Assembly: GCA_949752795.1 (NCBI GenBank)
Contig: OX457068.1
Coordinates: forward strand, 60,701,582-60,765,581
Source of the DNA: Hyperoodon ampullatus
Lineage: Eukaryota > Chordata > Mammalia > Artiodactyla > Ziphiidae
Direction: 5' to 3'
Length of the DNA stretch: 64,000 nt
The translations under genes were made by a program, and so were the position numbers. The notes under the pieces were generated by a model that searched no databases, had not been told where the DNA came from, and saw only the letters and a list, made by a program, of their open reading frames with translations. The number at the start of each line of letters is the position of its first letter. Position 1 is the stretch's first letter. Below, piece after piece: positions 1 to 12,900 of this stretch.

Positions 1-399
1 TTAGTGAAAGGAAATAAGATAATTTAAGAAGCCAAAATTTGGTAACTTGAAGGATTTATGTGATTGACAAATACCTAACAAGACATCAATATTGGAATAT
101 AAGATAACATACTCAAAAGATCCTAGAGGCAAATCCAGAGGATTATTATGAGTCATTTTATAATAATAAGTAGTCAACTTACATGAAATTAACAAGTCCC
201 TTCAACTAACCTAAACTGACAGAAAACATAAAGAAATTTGAATAAGCCTACATTTATTAAAGAAATTTTACTCATTCACAAATAATAACACATAGAAAAA
301 TGTAGGCCCCAGTTATTTCATTGGCAAAACCAAGCAAACATTTAAGGAAATAAATGATACCATTCTTACAAGAATGCTTTAAGAAAATACTTCCCCTTT
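1..399. other. AT-rich DNA, nothing recognised
   Basis: Low-complexity AT-rich sequence. The short open frames have no family resemblance and are what random AT-rich DNA gives. The ancient L1 that follows may extend back into the last 50 bases. Confidence 0.4.
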
Positions 400-1220
400 T
401 ATAAAGTGAACAGTGCCTTGACAAAAAATACCACACACACAAACACAATACTAAAAGAGAAAACTACACACCATTATCTGCCATGAGAATACACACAAAA
501 TTTTAGTAAAATGCCAGCAAATAGGATCCAGTAATAAACCTCAAGTGGGGTATATCCCAGGAATATAAGTTTGGTTTAAATTTTTTAAATCAATGTATTT
601 CATCATTATTACAGAATAAAGAAAATTTATATGATGATCTCAATAAATGCAGAAAAATCATTTCACAAAATTCAGTAAGCTCTGAAAGTCTCAGAGAAGA
701 AAGCAATAATAATAATAAAAGTCTTAAAGATTGAAATGTAAAACTGTCTCTGTTTGTATGATTATCAACATAGAAACTCCTAAATAATGTACAAAAGTTA
801 TGCTGCGAGTAATAAGTATATCTTGCTGCATCATAGGATATAAAGTCAATATATAAATATCATAGTTTTATATACTAACAGCATGCAATTGGAAAGTAAA
901 ACAATCTATATGGAATAAATTAAGAAAGCCAAGAAACTTCTCTACAGGGAAAACTGCAAAATATTAAAAGAGAAAAAAAATTAAAATTAAAGAAAAATAA
1001 AATCAACCTAAAATTTAATACTCAGCAGAAACTACTTTGAAAATGTTTATTTTTTTTTTTGGAAATATAAAAAGTAAAATAAATAATTTTCTAGTCAAAT
1101 GAAAACAATAGACACATACAACAACACACTCTTAAATATTCAATTTAAATTAATATTTCCTATGAAAATTATAGCAAAGTATACCAAAGTCCTATTTAAT
1201 TTAAAATATGCAAAAACATG
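400..1220 (+). repeat. Ancient L1 ORF2 (reverse transcriptase region) fragment
   Basis: The nucleotide pattern follows L1 ORF2 in order: the segment reading like 'finding the remaining template' (around 460-540), then ATCCCAGGAATATAAG (about 555), the 'atgatctcaataaatgcagaaaa' block (about 632-655), the post-FADD block (about 770-900), and the 'ttcaatttaaattaatatttcc' block near 1140-1165. All frames are destroyed by indels and stops. High divergence means it is much older than the L1s at 20-50 kb. The limits are approximate. Confidence 0.6.
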
Positions 1221-2499
1221 ACAAAAAGTTGAGTATTTGGAGTTAAAATGTTAAAAGTATAATGTCTAGGAAGAGGTTATAGAAACACCAATTTGGCACA
1301 GTTGAAGAAACAGAATGAGAAGATGAGATAAAGTGGCATAGGAGACATTGGCAGCAGTTAAGTCCCTAGCTCCTGAACTAATGCTCAGTTGCATCCTTTC
1401 CCAGAGTTGAAGTCTCTTTAAAACGCTGTATCAAGTGGAGTCCCTGTCACCTGAAATAATAGAAAAATCCTTATTATTAGAAGTTTGAACATGATCTTTT
1501 GCAATTAATGGAGGTTAGGAGTTACTTAAATTAGTAAAATGAGGATTGTCACACCTACTTTGAAAGATGTCCTTGGGGATTAGAAACAATGTGTGAAAGC
1601 TATTGTTATTTAACTATCATATAACATCTTTATACTCAGCACAAAATCAGACATAATCGTGACTCTCCTTTTCATCAAATAGGGGGAAAGGGGTGGAAAA
1701 TGAGTTTCTGGAAATGATCTAAGATTGTTTTTGTTGACTTGAGTCTCTGGGTATTTTATGACCTTGCCTTCTTGTGAGGTTCAGGATAAAATCTAATGGC
1801 AGTTTAGATGACCTTACAAGTTATTTAAACACCACCATGGGTTCTCCAGCGAAAAGCTTTAAAGTTTGACTCTTACATATGGAATACAGTTTTTTAGGGC
1901 ATAAAATTCTCCCTAGAAGGAAAAAAGTATGATCTTAGAAATGTACAAGATGAATAAGGGAATTTTTGTGCTTCACAGTGGTACAAAGAAAAAGAAGTGA
2001 GAAATGAATGTTTAGGCAGATGGAGATTCATTTTAGCAATGTAGAATACCATGCTCAAGTTCTTAAATTTGATTTCACCCCAGATTAAGGCAATTGCCCA
2101 ATTCCCCACCACCACACCTCTATATCAGTTATTTCGAGTGTGCTTAATAAGAACTTTTAAGCCTTTAAAAGAAATGCAAAAGCATAATTTGAGGTGCTAT
2201 TTCAGTATATGAAATATTCACATCTAATTATTCCAGAAGTGACAATATTTTAAGAACATCAATAATAAGAATCTTAAATATTTTAGAAAGCAGAGCTCTA
2301 ATCCATCATGTTCAACCACTCTGGATGTGCCAATTGAACTGAAAATCTGTTCAAACAGAACTTCTGCAAGAAATATCAGGCTTGATCTACAAATGCATGG
2401 TTCCATAGCACATCAGAGTTGCCTAGATATGACCCTGATGTCCAAGGATATGGATCATCTCCCCCAATGTCATCCAGCTCCATCCACAGAATCTTTAAG
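1221..2499. other. No recognised feature
   Basis: AT-rich sequence without a recognisable repeat or gene. Short minus-strand frames at 1894-2115 and 2224-2406 have no family likeness, no clear start context and no supporting splice or promoter signals that I can see. Confidence 0.4.
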
Positions 2500-2780
2500 T
2501 TAGATAAAGTCTTATATGTAATTCATGTCACCCATGCAGTAATATTTTCTCCAACATTCCTGAGAAGTAGTCTTCAGCTTTTGGCTTAAATGTCTTTAGT
2601 GACAGGCTGTTCGTTTATTTGACAAAGCAAATTGTTCCTTAGTTAGACAGCTCTAATTGTTGAAAAGTTCCTCCTCAATTTGCAGCAAAATCAGCCTCCT
2701 TGTAATTCTACCCACTGATCCTTGTGAATAGAAAATGAATTAATTTTTGAGTGAATATAGAATAAATTGACTCTCCCCCT
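2500..2780. repeat. Ancient mammal-wide repeat, probably L3/CR1-type 3' end
   Basis: A run of phrases matches a familiar ancient mammalian repeat: AGTGACAGGCTGTTC (about 2598), GACAGCTCTAATTGTTG (about 2645), the following 'aaaagttcctcctcaattt' block, and CTTGTAATTCTACCCACTGATC (split over 2699-2720). I place it with L3/CR1-like LINE 3' ends from memory. The family name is less certain than the repeat identity, and the orientation is not assigned. Confidence 0.45.
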
Positions 2781-4804
2781 TCAAATGATAGCCCTCTCCC
2801 CAGGCACACTGATTTCTTCAGTTGACTGCTTAGTGTAGGGGCTGTGGTTAGGTCTGAAAATGTGGATTCAATTCTCTGGTCTCAGTTGTTACTTCCCAAT
2901 GTCAAATGGCTTTTCAGGAGTGTACTGTAAATAAAGATATACATACTACACCTTTCCTTAGGTTTTTGTGTGTATTATATTGAGAAAATCTGTGGAATAT
3001 ACTCTTTTCACTTCAATACACACTGTAAACATGGCATATTGTTAATGAGTCTCAATTCACACCGAATAGTTCACTTTTGAATTTTTTTCCTGGAGAGCTC
3101 AACTTCCATTGTTCTCAAATTTATTAGATTATTTTCAATGTTGCATTCCAGTGCTAAAATCAAGTCCTCCCTAATTGCCACTGCTCTGTGTAGTACAGCT
3201 AGATTTATTTTCCTATAGAGAACATGGGCAGCTACGTTACATAAAGTCAAGTGAGAAATTGAAGTCTTTTCTCAATTATTTTGTTTCTTCCTCTAAAGCT
3301 GTGTGTACAAATTATAGAAGGTATTATACTTTCCTCATTCCTAAACCTTATTAAAGATTATTTTCAATGTAAATGAGTTCATAGTGTTAAGGTGTGAAAT
3401 TTAGACAAAAGTAACAATTTCTAAGGATTAAAAGAATTTATGATTAGTGATTATTTTCTCTAAATTTCCCTGAAGCGATTTCTACCTGGAGAGCCATGCC
3501 CACATCTTAAACAAAAAAGAATGTCTGCTTAAGTAATAGACTAAGCTACAGTTTCAAAGTCAAATGATTTTCTTACAGTAAATGAAACAGGACAGTAATT
3601 TAATAACACAGGATTCACTTAAAATACATGTGGCTTTATTCATCATTTCTATGGAAATGTGATTATTAAATCTGAAAACATTTGCATATGTAAACCAGTA
3701 TAGTTAGATGGAAATTTTATCTTTCTAATTTTAAAGGGCATTCACCAAAAGTACTGAGGAAGGTGAAACTGTCAGATGTAAGATACATGGCATGATATAT
3801 GTAAATGAAAATATGCAGCATTTTATTTTGATATTTAACAAGTAGTAGATTGCTAATGTTGAGCATAGGACACACAGGAAAAAATATTAATAGAAAGAGA
3901 GAAAGAGAAAAGTGATACATTTTTTAAAAAAGGAAAAGATAAATGGGAAAGAGGCAACATAAGGTAAACAAAAAAATACACACTAAGAGCTCAAAATTGA
4001 ATATGAGAATTGTCAATGGAATGCCCCCAGTAGACCAACAGGATCCAAGGGTCAAGGTTATGTGTGTTACTTGGTGACATACCTTACAGGCAGAAGAGAA
4101 CATGGATAATAACCAGGCAGATAAGCATAAATGATGACAGACTAGAAGTCAGGCTAACTTGGTAAGAAATAAAAGGACCAGTAGAAAGGAAGAGTAATAT
4201 CCCAACACAAAAACATTCCATATTGGCAAAAGCCAAAATAAGTACCCTAGGAAATAGGGACATGTAGAAATTGAACAACAAAATAAATAATGCCAGAAGC
4301 TCAGATAAGCAGGTAGGGCAACAAGGATTAGAGAAAGCTAAATTTATCAGTTAGTATTCAACTGCATAGAATAAAAGAATGAAATAATTTTTAAAAAGTA
4401 ACAAACATAATAAAAAACGTACTTTCACATTTTTTATATTCCAAATATAGGCAATTCAGGACAACTATGGGAATATATTTTGTTCCATCTCACCTTCCCT
4501 AGGAGAAGACCTTGTCTTAGTGGTCAAAAATGACTGCTGGAGCATCTGCTATCATACAAGCGTTTATGTAAACAAGACGAAGAAGGGGGAAAAGAACAGT
4601 GTTCCTCCTCTATTTAAGGGATCATCCCAGAAACTACATAAAACATGTCCATTTTTATTTCATTATATAAATACAGTTATATGGCCACACATTTGCAAAA
4701 TAACTTAGGAAATGTACTCAGGTAAACTCAGCAGAAAATGGACATTAATGGAAAATGAAAATTAATTTCTGCTGTACATTATTACATACAAATAGGGAAA
4801 CATA
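2781..4804. other. No recognised feature
   Basis: AT-rich single-copy-looking DNA. Frames at 3717-3920 (-), 4084-4281 (-) and 4520-4708 (+) are hydrophobic or low-complexity translations of AT-rich sequence. I see no domain and no reason to call them genes. Confidence 0.4.
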
Positions 4805-5215
4805 ATATTAACTAACATATATTGTGTTCATTATGTGGCCAAACCCTGTATAAAATATGTTGTATAGGGTTTTCCCTGGTGGTGCAGTGGTTGAGAGTCC
4901 ACCTGCCAATGCAGGGGACATGGGTTCGTGCCCCAGTCCGGGAAGATCCCACATGCCGTGGAATGGCTGGGCCCATGAACCATGGCCACTGAGCCTGCGC
5001 GTCCTGAGCCTGTGCTCCACAACGGGAGAGGCCACAACAGTGAGAGGCCAGCATACCGAAAAAAATAATTGTATCTATTATTTAACAATAATCCTAAGGA
5101 TTAAGAACAAATACGTTCCCCACTTTATACATCAGGAACTAACAACAAAGGATTTAAAATCTAGTTCAAAGTCATAGACTCAGTAAAGGGCAAAATAATT
5201 TAAAACCTGGGTCTG
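4805..5215 (-). repeat. MIR SINE, split by a CHR SINE
   Basis: The left part (4805-4865) reads as the MIR block 'taacatatattg...ttatgtggccaaaccctgta'. The right part (5069-5215) continues with the 'tatttaa..aatcctaaggattaag' block, the 'cactttatacatcagga' block and 'gttcaaagtcatagactcagtaa..acctgggtctgcca', which is the reverse complement of the MIR core and tRNA-like head. The two halves join when the younger SINE at 4866-5068 is removed, so the SINE landed inside the MIR. Confidence 0.65.
4866..5068 (+). mobile_element. CHR-type tRNA-derived SINE
   Basis: This is a short non-autonomous retroposon transcribed by RNA polymerase III and mobilised by L1 proteins. The A box TGGTGCAGTGG lies at 4880-4890 and the B box GGTTCGTGCC at 4923-4932, both in the tRNA-like head. 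The body (GGGAAGATCCCACATGCCG, then GAGAGGCC...CAACAGTGAGAGGCC) is typical of cetacean copies and ends in a short A-rich tail. A 6-bp repeat TTGTAT at 4860-4865 and 5069-5074 is the likely target-site duplication. Open frames on both strands here are artefacts of the GC-rich SINE body. Confidence 0.88.
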
Positions 5216-6541
5216 CCATATCCTAGGGATAAGGGAAGACTCCCCATAGAACTGCTTCTGTGAGTATGTGGAAGAGTAAAAGACTGACGTTCCCCAAATG
5301 ATGTCTTTTCTAACTTGGGCAATAGTTCTTCCCAGCCAAGTAATGTATAAACATGTCCTGTTAAGCAGAGGGTTAATTTTAAAATAGGAACATCTTAAAA
5401 CTTACAAGAGAGAGAATCTATATGAAAGAGAACGATGGACAGATATATCAATACCCAACTCTAGAGAGAAGAGAAGGAATTAGTGAGGGACAAATGTAGA
5501 GAGGTAAAATAGGAAAGAAGAAATGAGTGAGAAAAAATAGAAGAGATTCAAAGAATTAAGAAGAGTGAATGACTATGGAAGAGGGGAAAGAAAGGAGCAT
5601 GAAAAAATATGTGTACCTCTTTGCTTGTGAAGAATAGCTGCTTAAGTTCATTCTCTGTAACTATCAAAATGGCTAGAAATATTCCTCTATAGGCAATGCA
5701 TGAGTTTACATGGACAAAATATTTTAAAACGGAAATGATCAGGGAAATTTTGTGATCCATTTGGAAGAGAAATTTCAAGGATTTCATTTCTTATGAAAAG
5801 GAACACTCCAGTTCCACTGTCTTATGACCAATGTCTTTGTGTGCTGGGTCTGACCTGACAGTCAAACTGGAAGGTCTATAATATGCAGTGAGGGAGGGAA
5901 AAAGAAAGAATGAAAGAAATGGAGCAATTACATTTTTATCTCATGTAAAATCTGTAATAACTGCTGTAATCTAAAAGCTTTTAAGTTCAACTTTTGTTTG
6001 ATAGTTGGATTTGCACCGACACTTGTAAAGAAATGAGAAGTAATATATCCTCCTTCATGTAATGGCTGGATGTAGAATAAAACTCTAAGATATTTCCAGC
6101 ATTCCTGGTGTGTGGGCCTTGGTTAAATTAGTTGCAACATCTTAAACCATTAGAATGATTACTGTGGACTATAATACACAGTAATAACAGCCTGAAGGTA
6201 GTAAAAACTCCTTGATAATGTGTCACACTGTAGTAACTAGAAATAATTAAGGGAGTTAGTGAGTAAGGATGACTATTAGTGGTTAGCTATCTCTACTTCA
6301 ATAAATCAGAGGTAGGGTGGATTTCAACAAATGACAGTGGTCTTAAGGCTTACTATTGTGGAACTATCAAGAAAAACTCATAAGCAACCTTCTTTAGTTG
6401 GCATTGTCCTTAGAAGGGTAGGAATGAGCAGTTTAAATGAAACTTGTATTCAGATACTAACTAAACAAAGCTTTCTGTATCTGGATGATATAAAAATTCA
6501 GCCCATCAACACTTCATTTAAAGTGGTACTTTCAATAAACG
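5216..6541. other. No recognised feature
   Basis: Single-copy-looking AT-rich sequence. The minus-strand frame 5548-5787 and plus-strand frame 6331-6549 show no domain I can recognise. The end of the latter runs into the LTR. Confidence 0.4.
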
Positions 6542-7190
6542 TGTGTTAGTCTGTTCAGGCTGCTATAACAAAATACCATAGACTGGGGGGCTTATAAACA
6601 ACAGAAATTTATTTCTCACAGTTCTGGAGGCTGGAAGCCTGAGACCAGCATGTTAGCATGGGGAGGTAAGGGCCCGTCTCCTATAGTTGCAGACTTTTTG
6701 TTGTATCCTCAAGTGGCAGAAGGGTCTAGAAAGCTCTGTGGAATTTTTTTTTAATTAATTTATTTTATTTTCGGCTGTGTTGAGTCTTCGCTTCTGTGCG
6801 AGGGCTCTCTCTAGTTGCGGTGAGTGGGGGCCACTCCTCATTGCGGCGCGTGGGCCTCTCACTGTCGCGGCCTCTCTTGTTGCAGAGCACAGGCTCCAGA
6901 CGCGCAGGCTCAGTAGTTGTGGCGCACGGGCTTAGTTGCTCCGCTGCATGTGGGATCCTCCCAGACCAGGGCTCGAACCCGTGTCCCCTGCATTGGCAGG
7001 CGGATTCTCAACCACTGCACCACCAGGGAAGCCCCTGGAATCTTTACTATAAGGTACTAATCTCATTCATGAGGGCTCCATCCTCATGATCTAATCACCT
7101 CTGAAAAGTCCCTCCTTTTAAAACCATCACATTGGGTGTGGGATTCTAACAAGTGAATTTTAGGGGGACACAAACATTCAGACCATAGCA
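6542..7190 (-). mobile_element. Solitary MaLR-type LTR (MST/MLT1-like), split by a SINE
   Basis: Read on the minus strand this is an LTR starting TGCTATGGTCTGAATG (reverse complement of the end at 7190) and ending ...GACTAACACA (6542). It passes through the 'gtgatggttttaaaaggagggacttttcagaggtgattag' block, the 'atgagggctcc' block and the 'ccagcctccagaactgtgagaaataaatttc' polyadenylation region. Flanks AAACG (6537-6541) and AAAGG (7191-7195) fit a 5-bp target duplication with one mismatch. Without the inserted SINE the LTR is about 350 bp, right for the family. No internal retroviral sequence is present. The exact subfamily needs a repeat search. Confidence 0.7.
6745..7035 (-). mobile_element. 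CHR-type SINE, long form, reverse orientation
   Basis: Reading the minus strand, the element begins with GGGCTTCCCTGGTGGTGCAG (A-box region, about 7016-7035), has the B box GGTTCGAGCC (reverse complement of 6970-6979), and continues for about 290 bp through a long 3' domain to an A-rich tail (poly-T at 6745-6751 on the plus strand). It is about 90 bp longer than the SINEs at 4866 and 16346, so it is a different subfamily. TGGAAT at 6739-6744 and 7036-7041 is the target duplication. It sits inside the LTR and is therefore younger than it. Confidence 0.87.
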
Positions 7191-7195
7191 AAAGG

Positions 7196-7385
7196 GTTAA
7201 TGTATAGGAAAAATGCTTGCAGCATTGCAAAACCCTTGTATATGAAGTCCTACTCCCTGGCTTATATACCAGTATTGACTTTTGGATGGAATTGTTGAGA
7301 ATATGTGGTTTTGTCCTCAAGCAATCAAATAAAATGTATAGGAAACTAGAGGTCACTGTCATTCAAAATTTAAAGGGAAGGAGAA
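7196..7385. other. Short unique spacer
   Basis: Sequence between the LTR and the start of L1-I. The plus-strand frame 7217-7408 runs across the L1 boundary and is not a gene. Confidence 0.4.
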
Positions 7386-7844
7386 ATGAGATCAAGATGG
7401 CAGAGTAGGAGGATATGGAGCTCACCTCTACCCCACAAACAAATCAAAAATACATCTACATTAGAGCAATTTTCACAAAAACGAACTAGATCTTGGAAGA
7501 AAGACTCTTATACAACCAAAGCTATAAGAAAGATTCACAAGTAATCAAGTAGGAAAGGAAGAGAAGCAATCAAGTCAGGACCTCTCCCCCTGGGAGGGGA
7601 CACAAAAGAAAAGGGGAATTACATGGACTTGGAGATCCTCCTGGGAGAGTGAATGGTTCAAACCACATATTGGGTGGCCCAGCCCTGAGGTCTGACACCA
7701 GGAGGACAAGTCCCATTAGCTGGTTTGAAAACCAGTGGGACCGACAACAAGGCTGTAAGAAACCTAGCCTCCACTGGTGAAGAGCATGCACATTCTTGCT
7801 TACTCCCAAAACAAGGCAGAGGAAGAAGATTGAAACTTCCTGGG

Positions 7845-8460
7845 ACTCTGGTCAGTTTCCTGCAACTGCACCAGCATGCGCTCCAGCCTGAGATGTGCAC
7901 CTGCTCTGGCCTCACTTGCTCTCTGGTACAACTGCACACTAGGGCAAGAGTGGTCATGGCCAAGGAGAGTGCACAGTTGTGAGGGATGGAACCAGCTCAA
8001 ACCTGGCACAGCATCTGAAAGGGGTGAGGGCAGTGGATAAGGAGAAGTCTGGGACTCTGGTTTGTGTTGGGACCACACAGCCCATGCCCTGACCAATGCT
8101 GAGTGCCTGCTCAAGCCCCTCTTTTTTCATGGTGCAGCTCCACACTAGGACAAGAGCTGTCACAGCCAAGGGTGTTGCACAGTTGTGAGGGATAGAGCCA
8201 GACCTAGCACAGCATCTAAAAGGGGCTTGGGTAAACATTGATGTTGCTTATGGAGGCAGTGGATCAGAACTCTAACTTGTGGTGGGACTGCCAAAGCCCA
8301 TGCCCTAACCCACACCAAGCGCACACCTCAGCCCCTCTTGCTCTAACACTGCTCCCCTTTGGGCTGAGGGTGCTGATGCAGGAAGGGGAGAGTGCACACT
8401 CTTAGAGGAAATGGAGACAGCTCAAACCTGACCATCAGGGCTTCTGTTCCAGCATCTTGG
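7845..8460 (+). repeat. Tandem units of about 205 bp in the L1-I 5'UTR
   Basis: The phrases 'acactagggcaagag..gtcatggccaagg' (about 7938-7965) and 'acactaggacaagag..gtcacagccaagg' (about 8143-8171) are each followed by 'gcacagttgtgagggat', 'agcacagcatct.aaaggggt' and 'ggcagtggat', at about 205-bp spacing. A third, weaker copy follows around 8346-8460 (GGGGAGAGTGCACAC, 'agctcaaacctg'). Tandem promoter units in L1 5'UTRs are known in other mammals, such as the mouse monomers. Whether these units drove transcription is inference. Confidence 0.6.
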
Positions 8461-8750
8461 GAACCACCACTGCCCCCAATAGGGGGTTATTGGCTACCAC
8501 TGAGCATAGGGGAAGCCCAGGTTAACACCTGGCTCTGGCTCATTTCCTTGATCTCTAGCCCCACTACCTAAAAAGGTGATATCTGTTAGCACACTCTGGG
8601 AAAGACATGATTGCTCACATCAGATCCAGCTCTTCCACCAAAGTCACTGGGTACACACACACTCTATAGGGTTGCTCCCACAAAAGTACACCCCTTCAAG
8701 ACTGGAATAGGTAACTGTTTCACCTAATTTCATAGAGAAAGTTAAGCAAA

Positions 8751-9612
8751 ATGAGAAGACAATAATTTATTTCAAATGAAAAAAACAAGAGAAAATCCCG
8801 GAAAATAAAACAAGTAATGAAACAAATAATTTACAAGATAGAGTTCAAAGTACTAGCATTAAGAATACTAAATAAATTAGTAAAAAGAATAGGTGAACAC
8901 AGAGCGATTTTAACAAGGATCTGGAAAATATGAAAAAAAAAAAATCAGACCAAACAATACAATAATTGAAATAACACTAAAAGGAATTAAGAGCAGACTA
9001 GGTGATAGAGAGGAACACATAAGTGACCTGGGAAATAGAATAATGGAAATCACCCTATCAAAACAGTGAAAAGAAAAACATACAAAAAATGAGAACAGTT
9101 TGAGAGACCTCTGAAAAAAATCAAGTGTACCAACACTTGCATTAAGAGACAAAAGGGTCAAAAATATATTTGATAAAATTATGGCTGAAAACTTCCCAAA
9201 CTTAAAGAAGGAAACAGAATCCAGGTACAGGAAGCACAGAGAGTCCCAAACAAAATAAACCCATACAGACCCACACCAAGAAATATCATAATTAAAATGG
9301 CAAAATTTAAAGATAAAGAGATAATATTAAAGACAGCAAGAGAAAAACAAAGAGTCATATATAGGGAAACCCCCATAAGGCTATCAGCTAATTTTTCTGC
9401 AAAAACTTTGCAGGCCAGGAGGGAGTGTCATGGTATATTCAAATTGCTGAAAGGGAAAATCCAGCACTCCAGGATACTCTACCCAGAAAGATTATCATTT
9501 AGAATTGAATGAGAGATAAAAAAAAAAAAAAACTTCTCAGATGCGTAAACACTAAAATAATTAAGCAATACTAAACTTACCCAAAAATAAATGTTAAAGG
9601 AACTTCTTTAAG
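8751..9612 (+). pseudogene. L1-I ORF1 remnant
   Basis: A family-like start ATGAGAAGAC lies at 8751. An RNA-binding region and C-terminal domain can be read in pieces. The clearest frame is 9297-9512, with the C-terminal-domain signature PIRLSANFSAKTLQARRE and the ILYPERLSFRIE block. Earlier parts contain stops and frameshifts, so no functional protein is possible. The ORF1 end corresponds to the 'atgttaaaggaacttctt' block near 9590-9612. Confidence 0.7.
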
Positions 9613-9941
9613 TGAAAAAGAAAAGGCTATAACAGGAATTAAAAATCCATAGGAAAGGAAAAATCCACTAGTAAAGACAGATATGTAATAAAGCATGTGA
9701 ATCAACCAGTTAAATACTCTAATATAAAGTTAAAAATACAAAAAAATTATAAAATCAATTATAACTACAATAAACACTGAAGGGATAAACATGAAGTGGT
9801 AAAATATGACATCAAAAACACAAAACATGGTGTGGAGTAAAAAATGTAGATCCTTTAGAATCATCAGACACAAGGGAAGAAACTAAAAGAAGAAAAAAGA
9901 ACAAAGAAGAACTGCAAAAACAACCAGACAACAAGTAACAA

Positions 9942-12900
9942 AATGAAAGTAAGTATATACCTATCAATAATTGATTTAAATGTAAATGGGCTAAGTGCTC
10001 AAATCAAGACAGAGGGTGGCTGATCAGATAAAAAACAAGACCAACCTATATGCTGAATATGAGGGAATCAGTTCAGAGCCAGGGACACACACAGAGTGAA
10101 AGTGAGGGGATGGAAAATATATTTCCTGCAAATGGAAATGACAAGAAAGCTGGTGTAGCAGACAAAATAGACTTTAAAACAAGGCTATAATGAAAGACAA
10201 AGAAAGTCATATTATAATGATAAATGGATCAATAAAAGAAGAGGATAAAACACTCCTTAACATATATGTACCTAATATAGGAGCAACTAAATATATAAAG
10301 CAAATATTAACTGACATAAAGGGAGAAATTGACAATAATACAGTAAGAGCGGGGGGCTTTAACGTATCTCTCACTTCAATATACAGATCACCAGAAAGAA
10401 AATCAGTAAGGAAATTGTCCTTAAATGACACATTAAACAAGTTGGATTTTGCCGATCTACAGAGCACTGAATTCCAAATACACTTTCATTCCAAGTACAC
10501 ATGGAACATTCTCCAGGATAAAACACATGCTAGACCACAAAACAAATCTTAACAAATTTAAGGGGATAGAAATTATGTGAAGCATTTTTTATGATTACAA
10601 CAGTATGAAAATAGAAATCAATTACAGGAAGAAAAATGGTAAAAACACAAACACATTCTAAAGAACATGCTACTAAAAAACCAATGGGTCAATAAAGAAA
10701 TCAAATAGTAAATCAGAAAGTACCTCAAGACAACTGAAAATAAAAACACAAATTTCCAAAATCTATGAGAAGCAGCAAAAGCAGTTTTAAGATGGAATTT
10801 TATAGCAATATGGGCCTACCTCAAGAAATTTTAAAACTTTTAAATAAACAACCTAACCTACCATCTAAAGTAATTATAAAATGAAGAACAAAGCCCAGAG
10901 TCAGTAGAAGGAAGGGATTAATTAAGATCAGAGAGAAAATAAATAAAATTAAGATGAAAGAAAAAATTCAAAAGATCAGTAAAACCAAGAGCTGATCTTT
11001 TTTGAAAAGATAAACAAAATTTATAAGGCTTTATCCAGACTCATCAAGAAAAAAATAGAGGAGACCCAAATAAAAAAATAAGAAATGAAAGAGGAGAAGA
11101 TACAACTGATATCACAGAGATACCAATACAAAATACCATAAGAGAATACTACTAACAGTTCTATGCCAAAAAATTGGACAAACTAGAAGAAACGGATAAA
11201 TTTCTAGACATGTACATCTTCCATGACTGAATCAGGATGAAAAAGACAATCTGAATAAATTGATTGCTGGCAGTGAAATTGAATTTATAATTTAAAAAAA
11301 CTACCAGCAGACAAAAGTCCAGGACTAGATGGTTTCACAGGGGAATTCTACAAAACATATGAAGAAGAGTTAATACCTATCCTTCTCAAACTGTTCCTAA
11401 AAATTGAAGTGAATGGAACACTCCCCAAGTCATTTGACTAGGGCACAATTACCCTGATATCTAAATGAGACAAAGACACTGCAAAAAAAAAAAAATTACA
11501 GGCCAATATCTCTGATGAATGTAGATGCAAAATAAACAAAATATTAAGGAACTGAATTCAACAATACATAGAAGGAATCATAATCATGATAGAGTGGGGC
11601 TTATTCTAGGGATGTGAGGATGATTCAATATTCACAAATCAGTCAATGTGGTACACCATAATAACAAAAGAAATGATAAAAAATTACATGATCATCTCAG
11701 ATGCAGAAAAAGAATTTGACAAAATTCAACATCCATTGGTTATAAAAACTCTTAACAAAGTTGGTATAGAGGGAACATATCTCAACATAATAAAGGTCAT
11801 TTATAGCAAACCCACAGCTAACATCATACTCAATGGTGAAAAGGTGATAGCTTTTCTTCTAAAATCAGGAATAAGACAAGGATGCCCACTCTCACCACTT
11901 CTATTTAACATAACATTAGAAGACATAGTCTTGGCAACTGGACAGAAAAATAAATAAAAGGCATCCAAACAGAAAGGGAAGTAAAACTGTCATTGTATGC
12001 AGGTGACATGGTACTATATAGAGAAAACCCTGAAGTCTCTATCAAAAAAAAAATTAGAACTAATAAGTGAATTCAGTAAAGTTGCAGGATACAATATTAC
12101 TATAAAGAAATTTATTGCTTTTCTATACACTAAAAGTGAACTATCAGAAAAAGAAATCAAGAAAACAATTCCTTTTAAAATTACATCAAAAAATTAAAAT
12201 ACCTAGGAATAAATTTAATGAACGAGGTTAAAAAAAAAAAGTATGCTCTGAGAAGTGTAAGGTATTTCGTGAATTTATGAAGGAAATTTAAGATGATACA
12301 AATGAATGTAATGATACCCAGTGTTCATGGATTAGAAGAATTAATATTTTTAAAATATTCATACTGCCCAAAGCAATCTATAGATTTAATGCAATCACTA
12401 TCAAAATACCAATGACATTATTCACAGAACTAGAATAAATAATCCTATAACCAAAGCAATCTTGAAAAAAGGACCAAAGCTGGAGGTATCAACCTCCCTG
12501 ACTTCAGACTATACTAAAAAACTACAGTAATGAAAACAGCATGGTAATGGAACAAAAATAGACACACAGATAAGTGGAACAGAATAGACAGGCCAGAAAT
12601 AAACCCACACACTTACAATAAATTAATTTATAACAAAGGAGGTAAGAATATACAATGGAAAAAAGACAATCTCTAAAATAAGTGATTCTGGGAAAACTGG
12701 ACAGGTACGTGTAAGAGAATGAAGTTAGAACATTTTTCTCACACCATATACAAAAATAAACTTAAAGTGTATTAAAACCTAAATGTAAGACCTGAAGCCA
12801 TATAAAACTCCTAGAAGAAAATATAGGCAGAACAATCTTAGACATAAATTGTAGCCATATATTTTTAGTAAGGCAAAGTAAACAAAAGTAGAAACAAACA

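Noticed and set aside
4923..4932. Functional tRNA gene at the SINE head
   Set aside because: A and B boxes are present but the cloverleaf is not complete and the unit continues into the SINE body and A tail.
4857..5177. 106-codon frame over the CHR SINE (also 6796-7089 and 16350-16565)
   Set aside because: The frames come from the SINE body and differ in the three copies only by SINE divergence. Not genes.
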